A stretch of DNA of 64,000 nt from DAOMNN01 sp050486545 (GTDB taxonomy: Bacteria > Pseudomonadota > Gammaproteobacteria > Burkholderiales > Rhodocyclaceae): positions 1 through 64,000 of the forward strand of contig JBJHDM010000006.1 in the NCBI GenBank assembly GCA_050486545.1, in the 5' to 3' direction. Shown piece after piece: positions 27,685 to 35,900 of the stretch. Position 1 is the first letter of the stretch. The number at the start of each line of letters is the position of its first letter. Position numbers and translations under genes: made by a program. A model generated the notes under the pieces. The model was not told the origin of the DNA. It was given only the letters and a program-made list of their open reading frames with translations, and searched no databases.

Positions 27685-27749
27685 AAAGGAAACGGCCCGA
27701 AACCCGACCCCACTGCAACGCACGGGGCCAGATTCCGGACCGCGACGGA

Positions 27750-28061
27750 TCAGCCGATCTTCGCTTCGTCCGTGCGGGTCTGTCCCTTGTTGTCGACCCA
27801 GGTCACGGCAAGGGATTCTCCCTTGGCTCCACCCTTGAACTTGAATGCAAAGAAGGGATTGGTCGAGATCCCGCCGCTCATCCGGACGTTGAGGACCATC
27901 CGGTCATGGTGCTTCACGGACAGGTCGGTGATGTGGTGCGCGGGGATCAAGGCACCACCGGTACCCACTCGCCGACCGGTCTCCATCGGGTGTGCAGCCA
28001 GGATCCGCACGTCGGTCACGCCATCCTTCGCTACGGCACGGATACGCATCGCTTCGGTCAT
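27750..28061 (-). CDS. soxZ: SoxZ, sulfur-carrier complex subunit
   Basis: The 103-residue protein is a SoxZ homologue: an immunoglobulin-like fold with IRAVAKDGVTDVRILAAHPMETG and a later FFAFKFKGG strand. SoxZ pairs with SoxY to display the sulfur-binding cysteine arm. I chose the ATG at 28061 (AGGAG eight bases upstream) over a TTG six bases earlier. It is the last gene of the qmo-hdr-sox unit. SoxZ has no signal of its own and is exported with SoxY. Confidence 0.93.
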   Translation of the reverse strand: MTEAMRIRAVAKDGVTDVRILAAHPMETGRRVGTGGALIPAHHITDLSVKHHDRMVLNVRMSGGISTNPFFAFKFKGGAKGESLAVTWVDNKGQTRTDEAKIG

Positions 28062-28088
28062 CGTCAATTCTCCTGTCTGTGCCGCAAC

Positions 28089-28553
28089 TCAGCCGCAACC
28101 GCCGGCGGTCACACGAACCGCCTTCTTCGCGAAATGGAAGCTTCCATTGGCCCGGACCACCGCATAGACGTCGCAACTCTCGGCGATACGTAGATTGGTC
28201 TTGAACTCGGCGAGGGTCCCTTCCGGAATATCGAAGATCGCTGCAACCATGTAGGGATTCTTCTCGATCAGGATCGCCGCCTGATCGGTACCGGGAATAC
28301 GGCTGATCAGATCGGCGGGGACGACCGCGCCGTTCTCCGCGATGTCGGCAATGCCGATCACGATCTCCGCGCTTTCCTTCGGGCTATCGGCCCCCAGACT
28401 CGCGAACGCCTCCGCGATGGTCGTGGCCTTGAAGACTTCCCGATCCCCCGCCGCACCGGCCACGCCCGGCCGGATCAAGCCGGCCGCCGCCAACATCCCG
28501 AAGAGGGCAAGACTGCCGCCCGCCTTCAGGGTCTCCCTACGCTGCACATCCAT
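28089..28553 (-). CDS. soxY: SoxY, sulfur-carrier protein
   Basis: The 154-residue protein begins with a Tat signal (QRRETLKAGGSLALFGML) and ends with the SoxY swinging-arm motif (VTAGGCG), whose cysteine binds sulfur intermediates. The usual terminal GGCGG is shortened by one glycine. SoxYZ normally serves SoxXA, SoxB and SoxCD in thiosulfate oxidation, but no other sox gene is in the window. It starts after a GAGGAGGGA site, 76 bases past hdrB. Confidence 0.94.
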   Translation of the reverse strand: MDVQRRETLKAGGSLALFGMLAAAGLIRPGVAGAAGDREVFKATTIAEAFASLGADSPKESAEIVIGIADIAENGAVVPADLISRIPGTDQAAILIEKNPYMVAAIFDIPEGTLAEFKTNLRIAESCDVYAVVRANGSFHFAKKAVRVTAGGCG

Positions 28554-28629
28554 CCTCGATTCCCTCCTCTGTGCGCCCCTTCGTACCGCGGCCGCACAGC
28601 GACGGCAACCGACACGCGCAGGCGACTTT

Positions 28630-29520
28630 CTATGCAAATTTCTCCAGTTTCTCGGCGCGGATCACGAGCCCATCGAGTCCAGCCTGCTTCCCGGTCCCGC
28701 CATAGGCCACGGACAGCAGCTGCGAGTAGTAGACGACCGGCATGCTGAACTTGGTTCCCTGCTTGCGGTTGATCTCGCTCTGATAGACCTCGACGTTGGC
28801 CTGGCAAAGCTGGCACGGTGTCACGATCATGTCCGCACCGTTGTCGTAGGCCGACTCGACGATGTCGCGGATCTGCTTCTGCGACTTGTCCGGCTCGGAG
28901 AACGCGAGTGCGCCACCGCAACAGGTGATCTTCTGGTCGTAGGGCACCGGCTCGGCGCCGACGATCTCGACCATCTTGTCGAGGTACTTCGGATCCTCGA
29001 ACGATTCTCCGGCGATGCCGAACGGCCGGTTGGTCTGACAGCCGACGTAGCCGGCGATCTTCAGTCCCTCGAGCGGCTTGACGACGGGCTTCTTGATCCC
29101 TTCGAAACCGATGTCTTCGATCAGGACCTCGACGATGTGGCGGGCACGCACTTCATTCTTCAGATGCAGGCCGGCCTCGCGCAGCGCCTCGTTGGTTTCG
29201 GCGAGCAGGCTGTCGGATTCGTGCAGGCGCTCGACGGTCTCGCGCGTCGACAGCCAGCAGGCCGGGCAACCCGAGACGAGGTCCTGTCCGGGAAGATGCT
29301 GTTCGACCAGCGACAGGTTGCGCGCGTTGACCGCCAGGCGGGGCAACTCACCGCCCTCGGCGTAACCGATCGACGCGCCACAACAGTTCCAGTCCGGAAT
29401 CTCGTTGAGTTCGATGTCGAGCTTCTCGCACATCACGCCCATCGAGGTCAGGAAGTTCGATGCCGAGGCGCCCTTCTGCGAGGAACAGCCCGGGTAGAAC
29501 GCGTATTGCTTCTTGGTCAT
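28630..29520 (-). CDS. hdrB: HdrB-like subunit of the Qmo-Hdr complex
   Basis: The 296-residue protein has two complete CCG domains. The first uses C12, C46/C47 and C85/C88 (DWNCCGAS, GCPACW); the second uses C161, C200/C201 and C236/C239 (ITCCGGA, TPCQLC). These bind noncubane [4Fe-4S] clusters in heterodisulfide reductase. With HdrC it takes the place of QmoC next to QmoAB. The gene begins 14 bases after hdrC. Confidence 0.9.
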   Translation of the reverse strand: MTKKQYAFYPGCSSQKGASASNFLTSMGVMCEKLDIELNEIPDWNCCGASIGYAEGGELPRLAVNARNLSLVEQHLPGQDLVSGCPACWLSTRETVERLHESDSLLAETNEALREAGLHLKNEVRARHIVEVLIEDIGFEGIKKPVVKPLEGLKIAGYVGCQTNRPFGIAGESFEDPKYLDKMVEIVGAEPVPYDQKITCCGGALAFSEPDKSQKQIRDIVESAYDNGADMIVTPCQLCQANVEVYQSEINRKQGTKFSMPVVYYSQLLSVAYGGTGKQAGLDGLVIRAEKLEKFA

Positions 29521-29534
29521 GATTTCACTCTCTG

Positions 29535-30155
29535 TCAGGCCAGGCCCTTGCGGCGATCCTCGATCTCGCGCGCCTTGGCGACGATCCTCTGGATGGACGC
29601 AGGGTCCTTGCAACGGTGCCCGCCGAAGATCTCCATCGGATTCAGGCGCTTGGCTTTCATCAAGCCCATTCCCACCTTCTGCATCGCCAGCGCATTCTTG
29701 ATGCCCTGCACGAAGCCGTCCTTGAAATAGACGCTGAGCGAGAACTTCAGTTCGTTGACGCGACCGGTCTTGACGAAGTTGTTCCAGAAGATCGTCGCGA
29801 CCTCGCGCGTGGGTTGCCCGGCCGGGGCGAGACCAAGCCGGTACGAATAGTTCGCCAGCCCGTGCATGATGTGCGTGATCGGCAGTTTGCGCGGGCAGCG
29901 CACGATGCAGCCGTAGCACGACGTGCACATCCACATCGAGTCCGACGTGAGCACTTCTTCGCGCTTGCCGGACATGATCATCATGAAGATCTTCTGCGGC
30001 GAGTGCTCCCAGTGGGGTCCGAGCGGACAGGAGCCCGCGCACACGCCGCACTGCATGCACATCTTGACCCAGTGCCCTTCCTCAACCCGTTCCTCGACCT
30101 CCTTGAGGAAGTTGCCCTGGTAGCGGGCCACGGCCTGGCTGTTTGCGTCACTCAT
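29535..30155 (-). CDS. hdrC: HdrC-like ferredoxin subunit of the Qmo-Hdr complex
   Basis: The 206-residue protein has two [4Fe-4S] motifs (CMQCGVCAGSCPLG and CTSCYGCIVRCPRK) followed by a helical domain without membrane helices. QmoC of sulfate reducers fuses such a domain to a cytochrome b; here the cytochrome part is missing. It wires QmoAB to HdrB. The gap of 81 bases after qmoB is longer than others in the unit but has no promoter I can support. Confidence 0.9.
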   Translation of the reverse strand: MSDANSQAVARYQGNFLKEVEERVEEGHWVKMCMQCGVCAGSCPLGPHWEHSPQKIFMMIMSGKREEVLTSDSMWMCTSCYGCIVRCPRKLPITHIMHGLANYSYRLGLAPAGQPTREVATIFWNNFVKTGRVNELKFSLSVYFKDGFVQGIKNALAMQKVGMGLMKAKRLNPMEIFGGHRCKDPASIQRIVAKAREIEDRRKGLA

Positions 30156-30236
30156 GTTGGAGATTCTCCTCGATAGCGGGTTCCCGCCCCTGCGCCAACG
30201 CGCAGATCGTCCGCCGGGTATGTGCGTTCGAATCCA

Positions 30237-32474
30237 TCAGAACTTCATCGGGGACAGCCCGATCTCCTGAATCTGCGCCACGTAGTCGTTGATCAGCTTC
30301 GCGATGCGCGCATGATCGGTGATCGCAACCTCATGGCTGACCACGCGCTCCTTCTCCAGCGACATCTGCTCGAGGGTATCGTCGACCTTGCTCATGCGGT
30401 AGTAAGCCATTTCCGAACCCCGCACGAAGTGGCACTGGTAGTCGTCGCCCTTCTTGCAACCGAGCATCATCACCCCGTCGTAGCCGGAGTTGAGTGCATC
30501 CGTGATCCAGATCGTGTTGACCGAACCCAGGCAGCGGACCGGGATCGCGCGAACGAAGGCCGAGTACGTATGGCGCTGCAGCCCTGCCATGTCGAGCGCC
30601 GGGTAGGCGTCGTTCTCGCAGGCAAGGATCAGGATGCGCGGCTTCTCCTCGAACTCGTCGGGGATCTCGACCGCCTTGACCTGGCTGCCGACGGTGTCGA
30701 CCGAGTAGTTCTCGAAGGAGATGACCCGCACCGGGCAGGCCCCCATGCAGGTTCCGCAACGACGGCAGCGCGACTCGTTGAACTTCGGAAAGCGCCGTTC
30801 GTCCTCGTCGATCGCCCCGAAGGGGCATTCGACGGTGCAGCGCTTGCACTGCGTACAGCCTTCCAGGCGTACGATCGGATACGACAGGTCGCCCACACGC
30901 GGATGCGAGGCGCGCCCGCGCTCCGCATTCTCGACCGCCTGGATCGCTTTCAGGGCCGCACCGGTGGCGTCCTCGGTCGCCTGGAACATGTCCATCGGGC
31001 GGCGCACCGGACCGGCCGCGTAGATGCCGGTGCGGCGCGTCTCGTACGGGAAGCAGATGAAATGACTGTCGCCGAAGCCGTGGCGCAGCTGGGGCATGTC
31101 CGGCCCCTGGCGATAGGTCAGTTTTAGGACCGACTGCGAACGCAGGCGCTCGCGCTCCTCGGCGGCCTGTGCATCGCCGCCTTCGGCGACGGTGACGACC
31201 TTGTCCCACTCGTCGAGGTTCACACCGGCATTGGGCACCAGGCCGGTCGCGAGCACGACCAGATCGGCTTCCTTCGTCGTCTCCTCGTCGAGAATCAGAT
31301 CCTTCACGGTCAGTGTGCAGGACTCGCCTCCAGTGACCGCGGTGGCCTTGGCCTTGCGGAAGAGCACCCCCTTCTTCTGCGCGCTGCGGTAGAAGTCCTC
31401 GCCCATTCCGGGCACGCGCAGATCGTCGTAGAGGATGACGGTCTCGACCTCTGGATTGGCATCCTTGAAGTACATCGCCTGCTTGATGCTGGTCGCACAG
31501 CAGTGGCCCGAGCAATACGGCAGATGCTGGCCGCCCGCATCGCGCTGGCCGGCACACTGGACGAAGACGACGGACTTGACCTCCTTGCCGTCGGCCCGCG
31601 TGAGCGGCTTGCCGTCGGCTTCGCGTGCGAGCGCCTCGACCCCGACCTGATCGACGACATTGGGCTGACCGCCGCCGAGTTCCGGCAGCTTGGCCAGATC
31701 GTAGGTCGTGAAGCCGGAGGTCTGGATGATCGCGCCGACCGTCTCCTCGGCCACCGAACCGCTTTCCTGGGCAATGCTCGCCTTGAAACGTCCCGGAGCC
31801 CCGGACGTCTCGGCCAGGGTGGCATTCAGATGGACGGTGATGCGCGGATGGGCCGACACGAGTTCGGCCAGCGCTTCGGCGCCGGTCGGCTGGGCTTCGG
31901 CATAAGGCGCGCGGAACGGCGTGCGCTTCCACATCTGGCGGGCGAACCCGCCGAGCGCACCCGATTTCTCGACGAGCACGACTTCGTAGCCCGCCTCGGC
32001 CGCCTCGTGCGCGGCCGTCATGCCCGACATGCCCCCGCCCACGACCAGGATGCGCTTGCTCGCGTTCTCGACCGGAGCGCCCGCGGGCACCGTCATCTTC
32101 TTGACTTCGGCACACCCCATGCGTACGTAGTCCTCGGCCATTTCCTGGCGGACTTCGTCGTGCTCCGAACCTTCCGCGACTGCCCACAGCACCCCTTCGC
32201 GCAGGTTGGCCCGCGACATCGCCACGCCGGGAAAACGGAACGCTTCGGTCTTGGAACGTCGCGAACAGGCCGCGATACACAGGTGCGTGACCCCTTCGTT
32301 CGCAATGTCGTCGCGAATCCGTTGCACGCCTTCGGCGTTGCACAGGAAGGAATGGCTGCGCACGAGCGCCATCTTGCCTTCCTTCTGGGCGATCTTCTCG
32401 AGCGTATCGACATCGAGCGCATCGCCGATGCCGCAACCGGAGCAGACGTAGGCTGCAAATTTGTTATCGGCCAT
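30237..32474 (-). CDS. qmoB: QmoB-like (HdrA/MvhD-type) flavoprotein
   Basis: The 745-residue protein has an N-terminal cysteine motif (VCSGCGIGDAL), an HdrA-type FAD domain (ILVVGGGMSGMTAAHEA), the CAGQRDAGGQHLPYCSGHCC region, two ferredoxin motifs (CTQCKRCTVECPFGA, CRRCGTCMGACP) and a C-terminal MvhD-like domain (LGCKKGDDYQCHF). This order is that of QmoB. It starts two bases after the qmoA stop. The complex is expected to accept electrons from AprBA. Confidence 0.92.
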   Translation of the reverse strand: MADNKFAAYVCSGCGIGDALDVDTLEKIAQKEGKMALVRSHSFLCNAEGVQRIRDDIANEGVTHLCIAACSRRSKTEAFRFPGVAMSRANLREGVLWAVAEGSEHDEVRQEMAEDYVRMGCAEVKKMTVPAGAPVENASKRILVVGGGMSGMTAAHEAAEAGYEVVLVEKSGALGGFARQMWKRTPFRAPYAEAQPTGAEALAELVSAHPRITVHLNATLAETSGAPGRFKASIAQESGSVAEETVGAIIQTSGFTTYDLAKLPELGGGQPNVVDQVGVEALAREADGKPLTRADGKEVKSVVFVQCAGQRDAGGQHLPYCSGHCCATSIKQAMYFKDANPEVETVILYDDLRVPGMGEDFYRSAQKKGVLFRKAKATAVTGGESCTLTVKDLILDEETTKEADLVVLATGLVPNAGVNLDEWDKVVTVAEGGDAQAAEERERLRSQSVLKLTYRQGPDMPQLRHGFGDSHFICFPYETRRTGIYAAGPVRRPMDMFQATEDATGAALKAIQAVENAERGRASHPRVGDLSYPIVRLEGCTQCKRCTVECPFGAIDEDERRFPKFNESRCRRCGTCMGACPVRVISFENYSVDTVGSQVKAVEIPDEFEEKPRILILACENDAYPALDMAGLQRHTYSAFVRAIPVRCLGSVNTIWITDALNSGYDGVMMLGCKKGDDYQCHFVRGSEMAYYRMSKVDDTLEQMSLEKERVVSHEVAITDHARIAKLINDYVAQIQEIGLSPMKF

Positions 32475-32476
32475 GT

Positions 32477-33763
32477 TCAGGCGGCCTCCGTCGAAGCAGT
32501 CTTGTGGATCACTTGGATGGCACGCAGCGATGCGGCCGTCGCGTTCTGCACCGCGCGATTGACGTCGAGCGGGCTGCTCGCCGTTCCCGCGCCGAACATG
32601 CCGCCGTCGCACGATCCTTCGATGAAGGCCGAGCTGTCCAGAAGAAGGTCTTCCGGCAGGCTGACCCCCTTGATCGCGGGTTCCATGCCGACCGCGAGCA
32701 CGACGAGGTCGTGTTCGTTGGCGTAGCGGTGATAGCCCTCGGTATCGACGCCATGCAGCACCGGGTTGCCGTTCTCGGTGTTCTCGGCGATGCGTGCGAC
32801 CTTGGATTTCACGAAATGGACGGTCTGGTCGGCGCGCACCTGCTGGTAGAAATCCTCGAAGCGGTCGATGACGCGCATGTCGATGTAGTAGATCGTCGAG
32901 CGCCCTTCGTCGCCGCAGGCGTCATGCACGTACTGGGTCTGCTTGAGCGAAGCCATGCAGCACACGCGCGAGCAATGGCGCAGATGGTTCTCGTCGCGCG
33001 AACCGGCGCACTGGATGAAGGCGACGTTCTTCGCCTCCTGCCCGTCCGAGGGCCGCAGCAGCTTGCCGCCCGTGGGCCCACCCGGATCGGCCATGCGCTC
33101 GAACTCGACGCTGGTGATGACGTTCTTGAAGCGCCCGTAGCCGTAGGGCTGGATCTTCGCCGCATCGTAGGGGCGCCATCCGGTCGCCCAGACGATCGCG
33201 CCGACCTGAAGCTCGACGCTTTCCTCCTGCATCCCGAGATCGATCGCGTCGAAGCGACAGGCCGCCTTCGCCTTCTCGCCCTCCTCGGTACCGACGATGG
33301 AAGGGTCGAGCACGTAGCGCTGCGGATAGGCCATGCCGTGCGGCAGATGGGCCGCCTTGACGGTATCGAGCCCGTAGTTGAACGGATTGGGCACCTCGGC
33401 ACTCACCGCCCGGCCGCAGTCGCCACAGGCCGTGCAGTTTTCATTGACGTAGCGCGGCGAGACCTTGAGCGTGGCGGTGTAGTTGCCCCGCGCTCCGGTC
33501 ACCGACACCACTTCGGTCATCGTCATCACCCGGACGTTGGGATTGCCGCGAACGCGCTGGAGATTGATCTCGAGCCCGCAGGTCGGGTGGCACATCTTCG
33601 GGAAATAGCGATAGAGCTGGGCGGTACGCCCACCCAGGGCAGGCGTCTTCTCGACGAGAATGACCTGCTTGCCGCACTCTGCCGCTTCGAGTGCCGCCGT
33701 CATTCCGGAGATGCCGCCACCGACGACCAGGATGGTCTGGTTGGTTGCGATTGAAGCCGTCAT
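32477..33763 (-). CDS. qmoA: QmoA-like (HdrA-type) flavoprotein
   Basis: The 428-residue protein is a short HdrA homologue with an FAD site (ILVVGGGISGMTAALEAA), a cysteine pair in CHPTCGLEINLQRV, a CTACGDCGRAV cluster motif and the CAGSRDENHLRHCSRVCC region. It lacks the ferredoxin and MvhD parts of QmoB. In sulfate reducers QmoA exchanges electrons with AprAB; here the direction should be from AprBA. It heads the qmoA-qmoB-hdrC-hdrB-soxY-soxZ unit. GGAGG lies four bases before the ATG, and a promoter module lies about 120 bases upstream. Confidence 0.92.
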   Translation of the reverse strand: MTASIATNQTILVVGGGISGMTAALEAAECGKQVILVEKTPALGGRTAQLYRYFPKMCHPTCGLEINLQRVRGNPNVRVMTMTEVVSVTGARGNYTATLKVSPRYVNENCTACGDCGRAVSAEVPNPFNYGLDTVKAAHLPHGMAYPQRYVLDPSIVGTEEGEKAKAACRFDAIDLGMQEESVELQVGAIVWATGWRPYDAAKIQPYGYGRFKNVITSVEFERMADPGGPTGGKLLRPSDGQEAKNVAFIQCAGSRDENHLRHCSRVCCMASLKQTQYVHDACGDEGRSTIYYIDMRVIDRFEDFYQQVRADQTVHFVKSKVARIAENTENGNPVLHGVDTEGYHRYANEHDLVVLAVGMEPAIKGVSLPEDLLLDSSAFIEGSCDGGMFGAGTASSPLDVNRAVQNATAASLRAIQVIHKTASTEAA

Positions 33764-33879
33764 CGAGCCTCCGAGAGCGTTGATCCTGGATTCGTCCCCA
33801 TACGCACGAGTCCAGTCATGTTCCTGACGTGGAACATCCCCGAATGCGACGGGCTGCCGGATTCGGGTGAAACCAAGCC

Positions 33880-33951
33880 GTATTAGGCGTCTCCGGCGGG
33901 CTTCCCGTCTATTACCGCCTTGGGGTAAAACGGGTAGCCCACATGGGTGAT
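33880..33951 (-). promoter_or_regulatory. qmo promoter module (copy B)
   Basis: Reading toward qmoA, the palindrome CCCATGTGGG (33938-33947), TACCC repeats, TAGACG (33906-33911) and, 18 bases on, CCTAAT (33882-33887) within ACGCCTAATACG appear in the same order as upstream of sat and soeA. Copies B and C agree almost base for base in the -35/-10 part (GGTAATAGACG and ACGCCTAATAC). The module lies in the 235-base gap between the SLC13 gene and qmoA, so qmo has its own promoter. The predicted 5' leader is about 110 bases. Confidence 0.65.
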
Positions 33952-33998
33952 GGACCTTGCAGAACGGCTCTATACAAGGGTTTGGACGTGATCAGGCA

Positions 33999-35861
33999 TC
34001 AGAACACCACGTTCAGCATGACCATCATCACGACCAGGAACAGCACCGTCATGATACCCCCGGCGCGCATGAAGTCCTTCACGCGATAGCCGCCCGGCCC
34101 CATGATCAGCGCATTGACCTGGTGTGTCGGGAGGAAGAACGAATTCGAGGTCGCCAGCGCCACGGTCAGGGCGAAGACCGCGGGATTGGCCCCGGCGATG
34201 ACCGCCAGGTTGACCGCCAGCGGCACCAGCAGCACGGTCGCACCGACGTTGGACATGACCAGCGTGAAGAAGGTCGCCAGGATGGCAAGCGCGGCCTGCA
34301 GCACCCAGGTCGGCACATCCCCGAGCACGGCGACGGTCGAGTATGCGATCCACGCGGCCGTACCCGTCGTTTCGACGGCCAGCCCCAGCGGGATCAGGCT
34401 CGCAAGCAGAAACACCGATTGCCAGCCCACCGACCGGTAGGCCTGGTCGACCGTGAGCACGCCGCTCACGATCATCCCGATGGCGCCCGCCATCAGCGCG
34501 AGCGAAAGGCGGATGTCGGTGAACAGGATCAGGCCGAGGGCCAGCGCGAAGAAGGCGAGGGCATGCGGAACCTTGTGCGGGCGTCGCTCCTCGTGCGGAT
34601 AATCCGCCGTCACGACCGCGAAGTTGCGATTTCGCTCGAGTGCGGCCAGATCCTCCCAGCGGCTGTGCACGACGAGCGTATCACCCGCGCCCAGCGCGAA
34701 GTCACGCAAGCCCTCGCGGATCGCTTCCTCGCCGCGATGAACGGCGAGCACTGCCAGCCCGTAGGTCTTGCGCATGCGGATCTCGTGCAGCGTGCGTCCG
34801 ATGAGCTGGGAGCCGGGCGGGATGACGATCTCGGAAATCCCTGCCTGACCGGGATCGAGGGTCTCGGCGAAGCGTTTCAGCTCGCGGCTGCGCCGCATGC
34901 CGAACGTAGCCACGGACGATTCGACGGTCTCGCGCGAACCGCACAGCGCGAGCACCGCACCGGCGGGAATCACGACGTCGCGCGCCGGGGCGATGCGCAC
35001 GTCTCCGGAACTGTCGAGGGCGATGATCGGATGGCGATGTCCGAACAGGTTCTCGGCCTCCTCGACCGTCTTTCCGACCAGCACGCTGTCGGCGTTGAGC
35101 GCGACCTCGTGGACCTCGCCATACACCCCGTAGGTGTCACGCAGGTGCTCGAGGATCCCGACCCCCTCGGCACCCTTCGACTCGACCACCGGCAGCACGA
35201 ACCGGCCCGCGAGGATGAAGTACAGGATCCCCGTGGCCAGCAGCACGACCCCGATCGGCGTGACGTCGAACAGCTCGAAGGTCTTCATCGGCTCGACGCC
35301 CGCCGGCAGCGTGCGGTTCGAGGTCAGGATGAGATCGTTCAGCAGGATCAGCGGACTGGACCCGATCATCGTGATCGTGCCGCCGAGGATCGCGGCAAAG
35401 CCCATCGGCATCAGCAGGCGCGACATCGGCAGGCCGGTGCGGCTCGAGATGCGCGAGATCACCGGCAGGAACAGGGCAGCCGCCCCGATGTTCTGCATGA
35501 AACTGGAGATCACGCCGACCGTTCCGGCCACGGTCGGGATCACACGCTTCTCGGTCGAGCCCCCCACGTTCAGGATGAACGAGGCGACCTTCGCCATCAG
35601 TCCGGTGCGGTCGAGACCCGCACCGATGATCATCACGGCGATGATCGAGATGACCGCATTGCTGGCAAAGCCGTCGAAGAGGTTCTGGACGGGAATCAGA
35701 TGCGGGATGCCCGGAATCACCGAGGTCAGCCCGAGCAGGACCATGACGAGAACCGCTGCGACATCGACGCGCACGATGTCGGAGACGAACAGGAATACCG
35801 TGAAGGCCAGAAAGCCGAACACCCAGATCATCTCCGGGGTCAAGGTCATCGATTCGCTCAA
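33999..35861 (-). CDS. SLC13/DASS-family permease with two RCK_C domains, possible sulfate exporter
   Basis: The 620-residue membrane protein has about five N-terminal helices (GMIIGAGLDRTG-like turn; SSFMQNIGAAALFLPV), two cytosolic RCK_C/TrkA-C domains (about residues 225-400), and a C-terminal helix set with SNVGATVLLVPLAVNL and TSNSFFLPTHQVN. This is the DASS transporter plan, which moves dicarboxylates or sulfate with sodium. Between apr and qmo genes a role in sulfate export is attractive but inferred. The start is a TTG at 35861 with GGAG eight bases upstream; an ATG at 35849 is the alternative. Confidence 0.85.
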   Translation of the reverse strand: MSESMTLTPEMIWVFGFLAFTVFLFVSDIVRVDVAAVLVMVLLGLTSVIPGIPHLIPVQNLFDGFASNAVISIIAVMIIGAGLDRTGLMAKVASFILNVGGSTEKRVIPTVAGTVGVISSFMQNIGAAALFLPVISRISSRTGLPMSRLLMPMGFAAILGGTITMIGSSPLILLNDLILTSNRTLPAGVEPMKTFELFDVTPIGVVLLATGILYFILAGRFVLPVVESKGAEGVGILEHLRDTYGVYGEVHEVALNADSVLVGKTVEEAENLFGHRHPIIALDSSGDVRIAPARDVVIPAGAVLALCGSRETVESSVATFGMRRSRELKRFAETLDPGQAGISEIVIPPGSQLIGRTLHEIRMRKTYGLAVLAVHRGEEAIREGLRDFALGAGDTLVVHSRWEDLAALERNRNFAVVTADYPHEERRPHKVPHALAFFALALGLILFTDIRLSLALMAGAIGMIVSGVLTVDQAYRSVGWQSVFLLASLIPLGLAVETTGTAAWIAYSTVAVLGDVPTWVLQAALAILATFFTLVMSNVGATVLLVPLAVNLAVIAGANPAVFALTVALATSNSFFLPTHQVNALIMGPGGYRVKDFMRAGGIMTVLFLVVMMVMLNVVF

Positions 35862-35900
35862 GCGGGGTCTCCGGTCAGGATGAATGCGTACGAACGGGGG

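Noticed and set aside
27685..27749. Possible bidirectional terminator between the 203-residue gene and soxZ
   Set aside because: Only a short GGCCC/GGGGCC pairing across a long loop is present, with no T-run on either strand.
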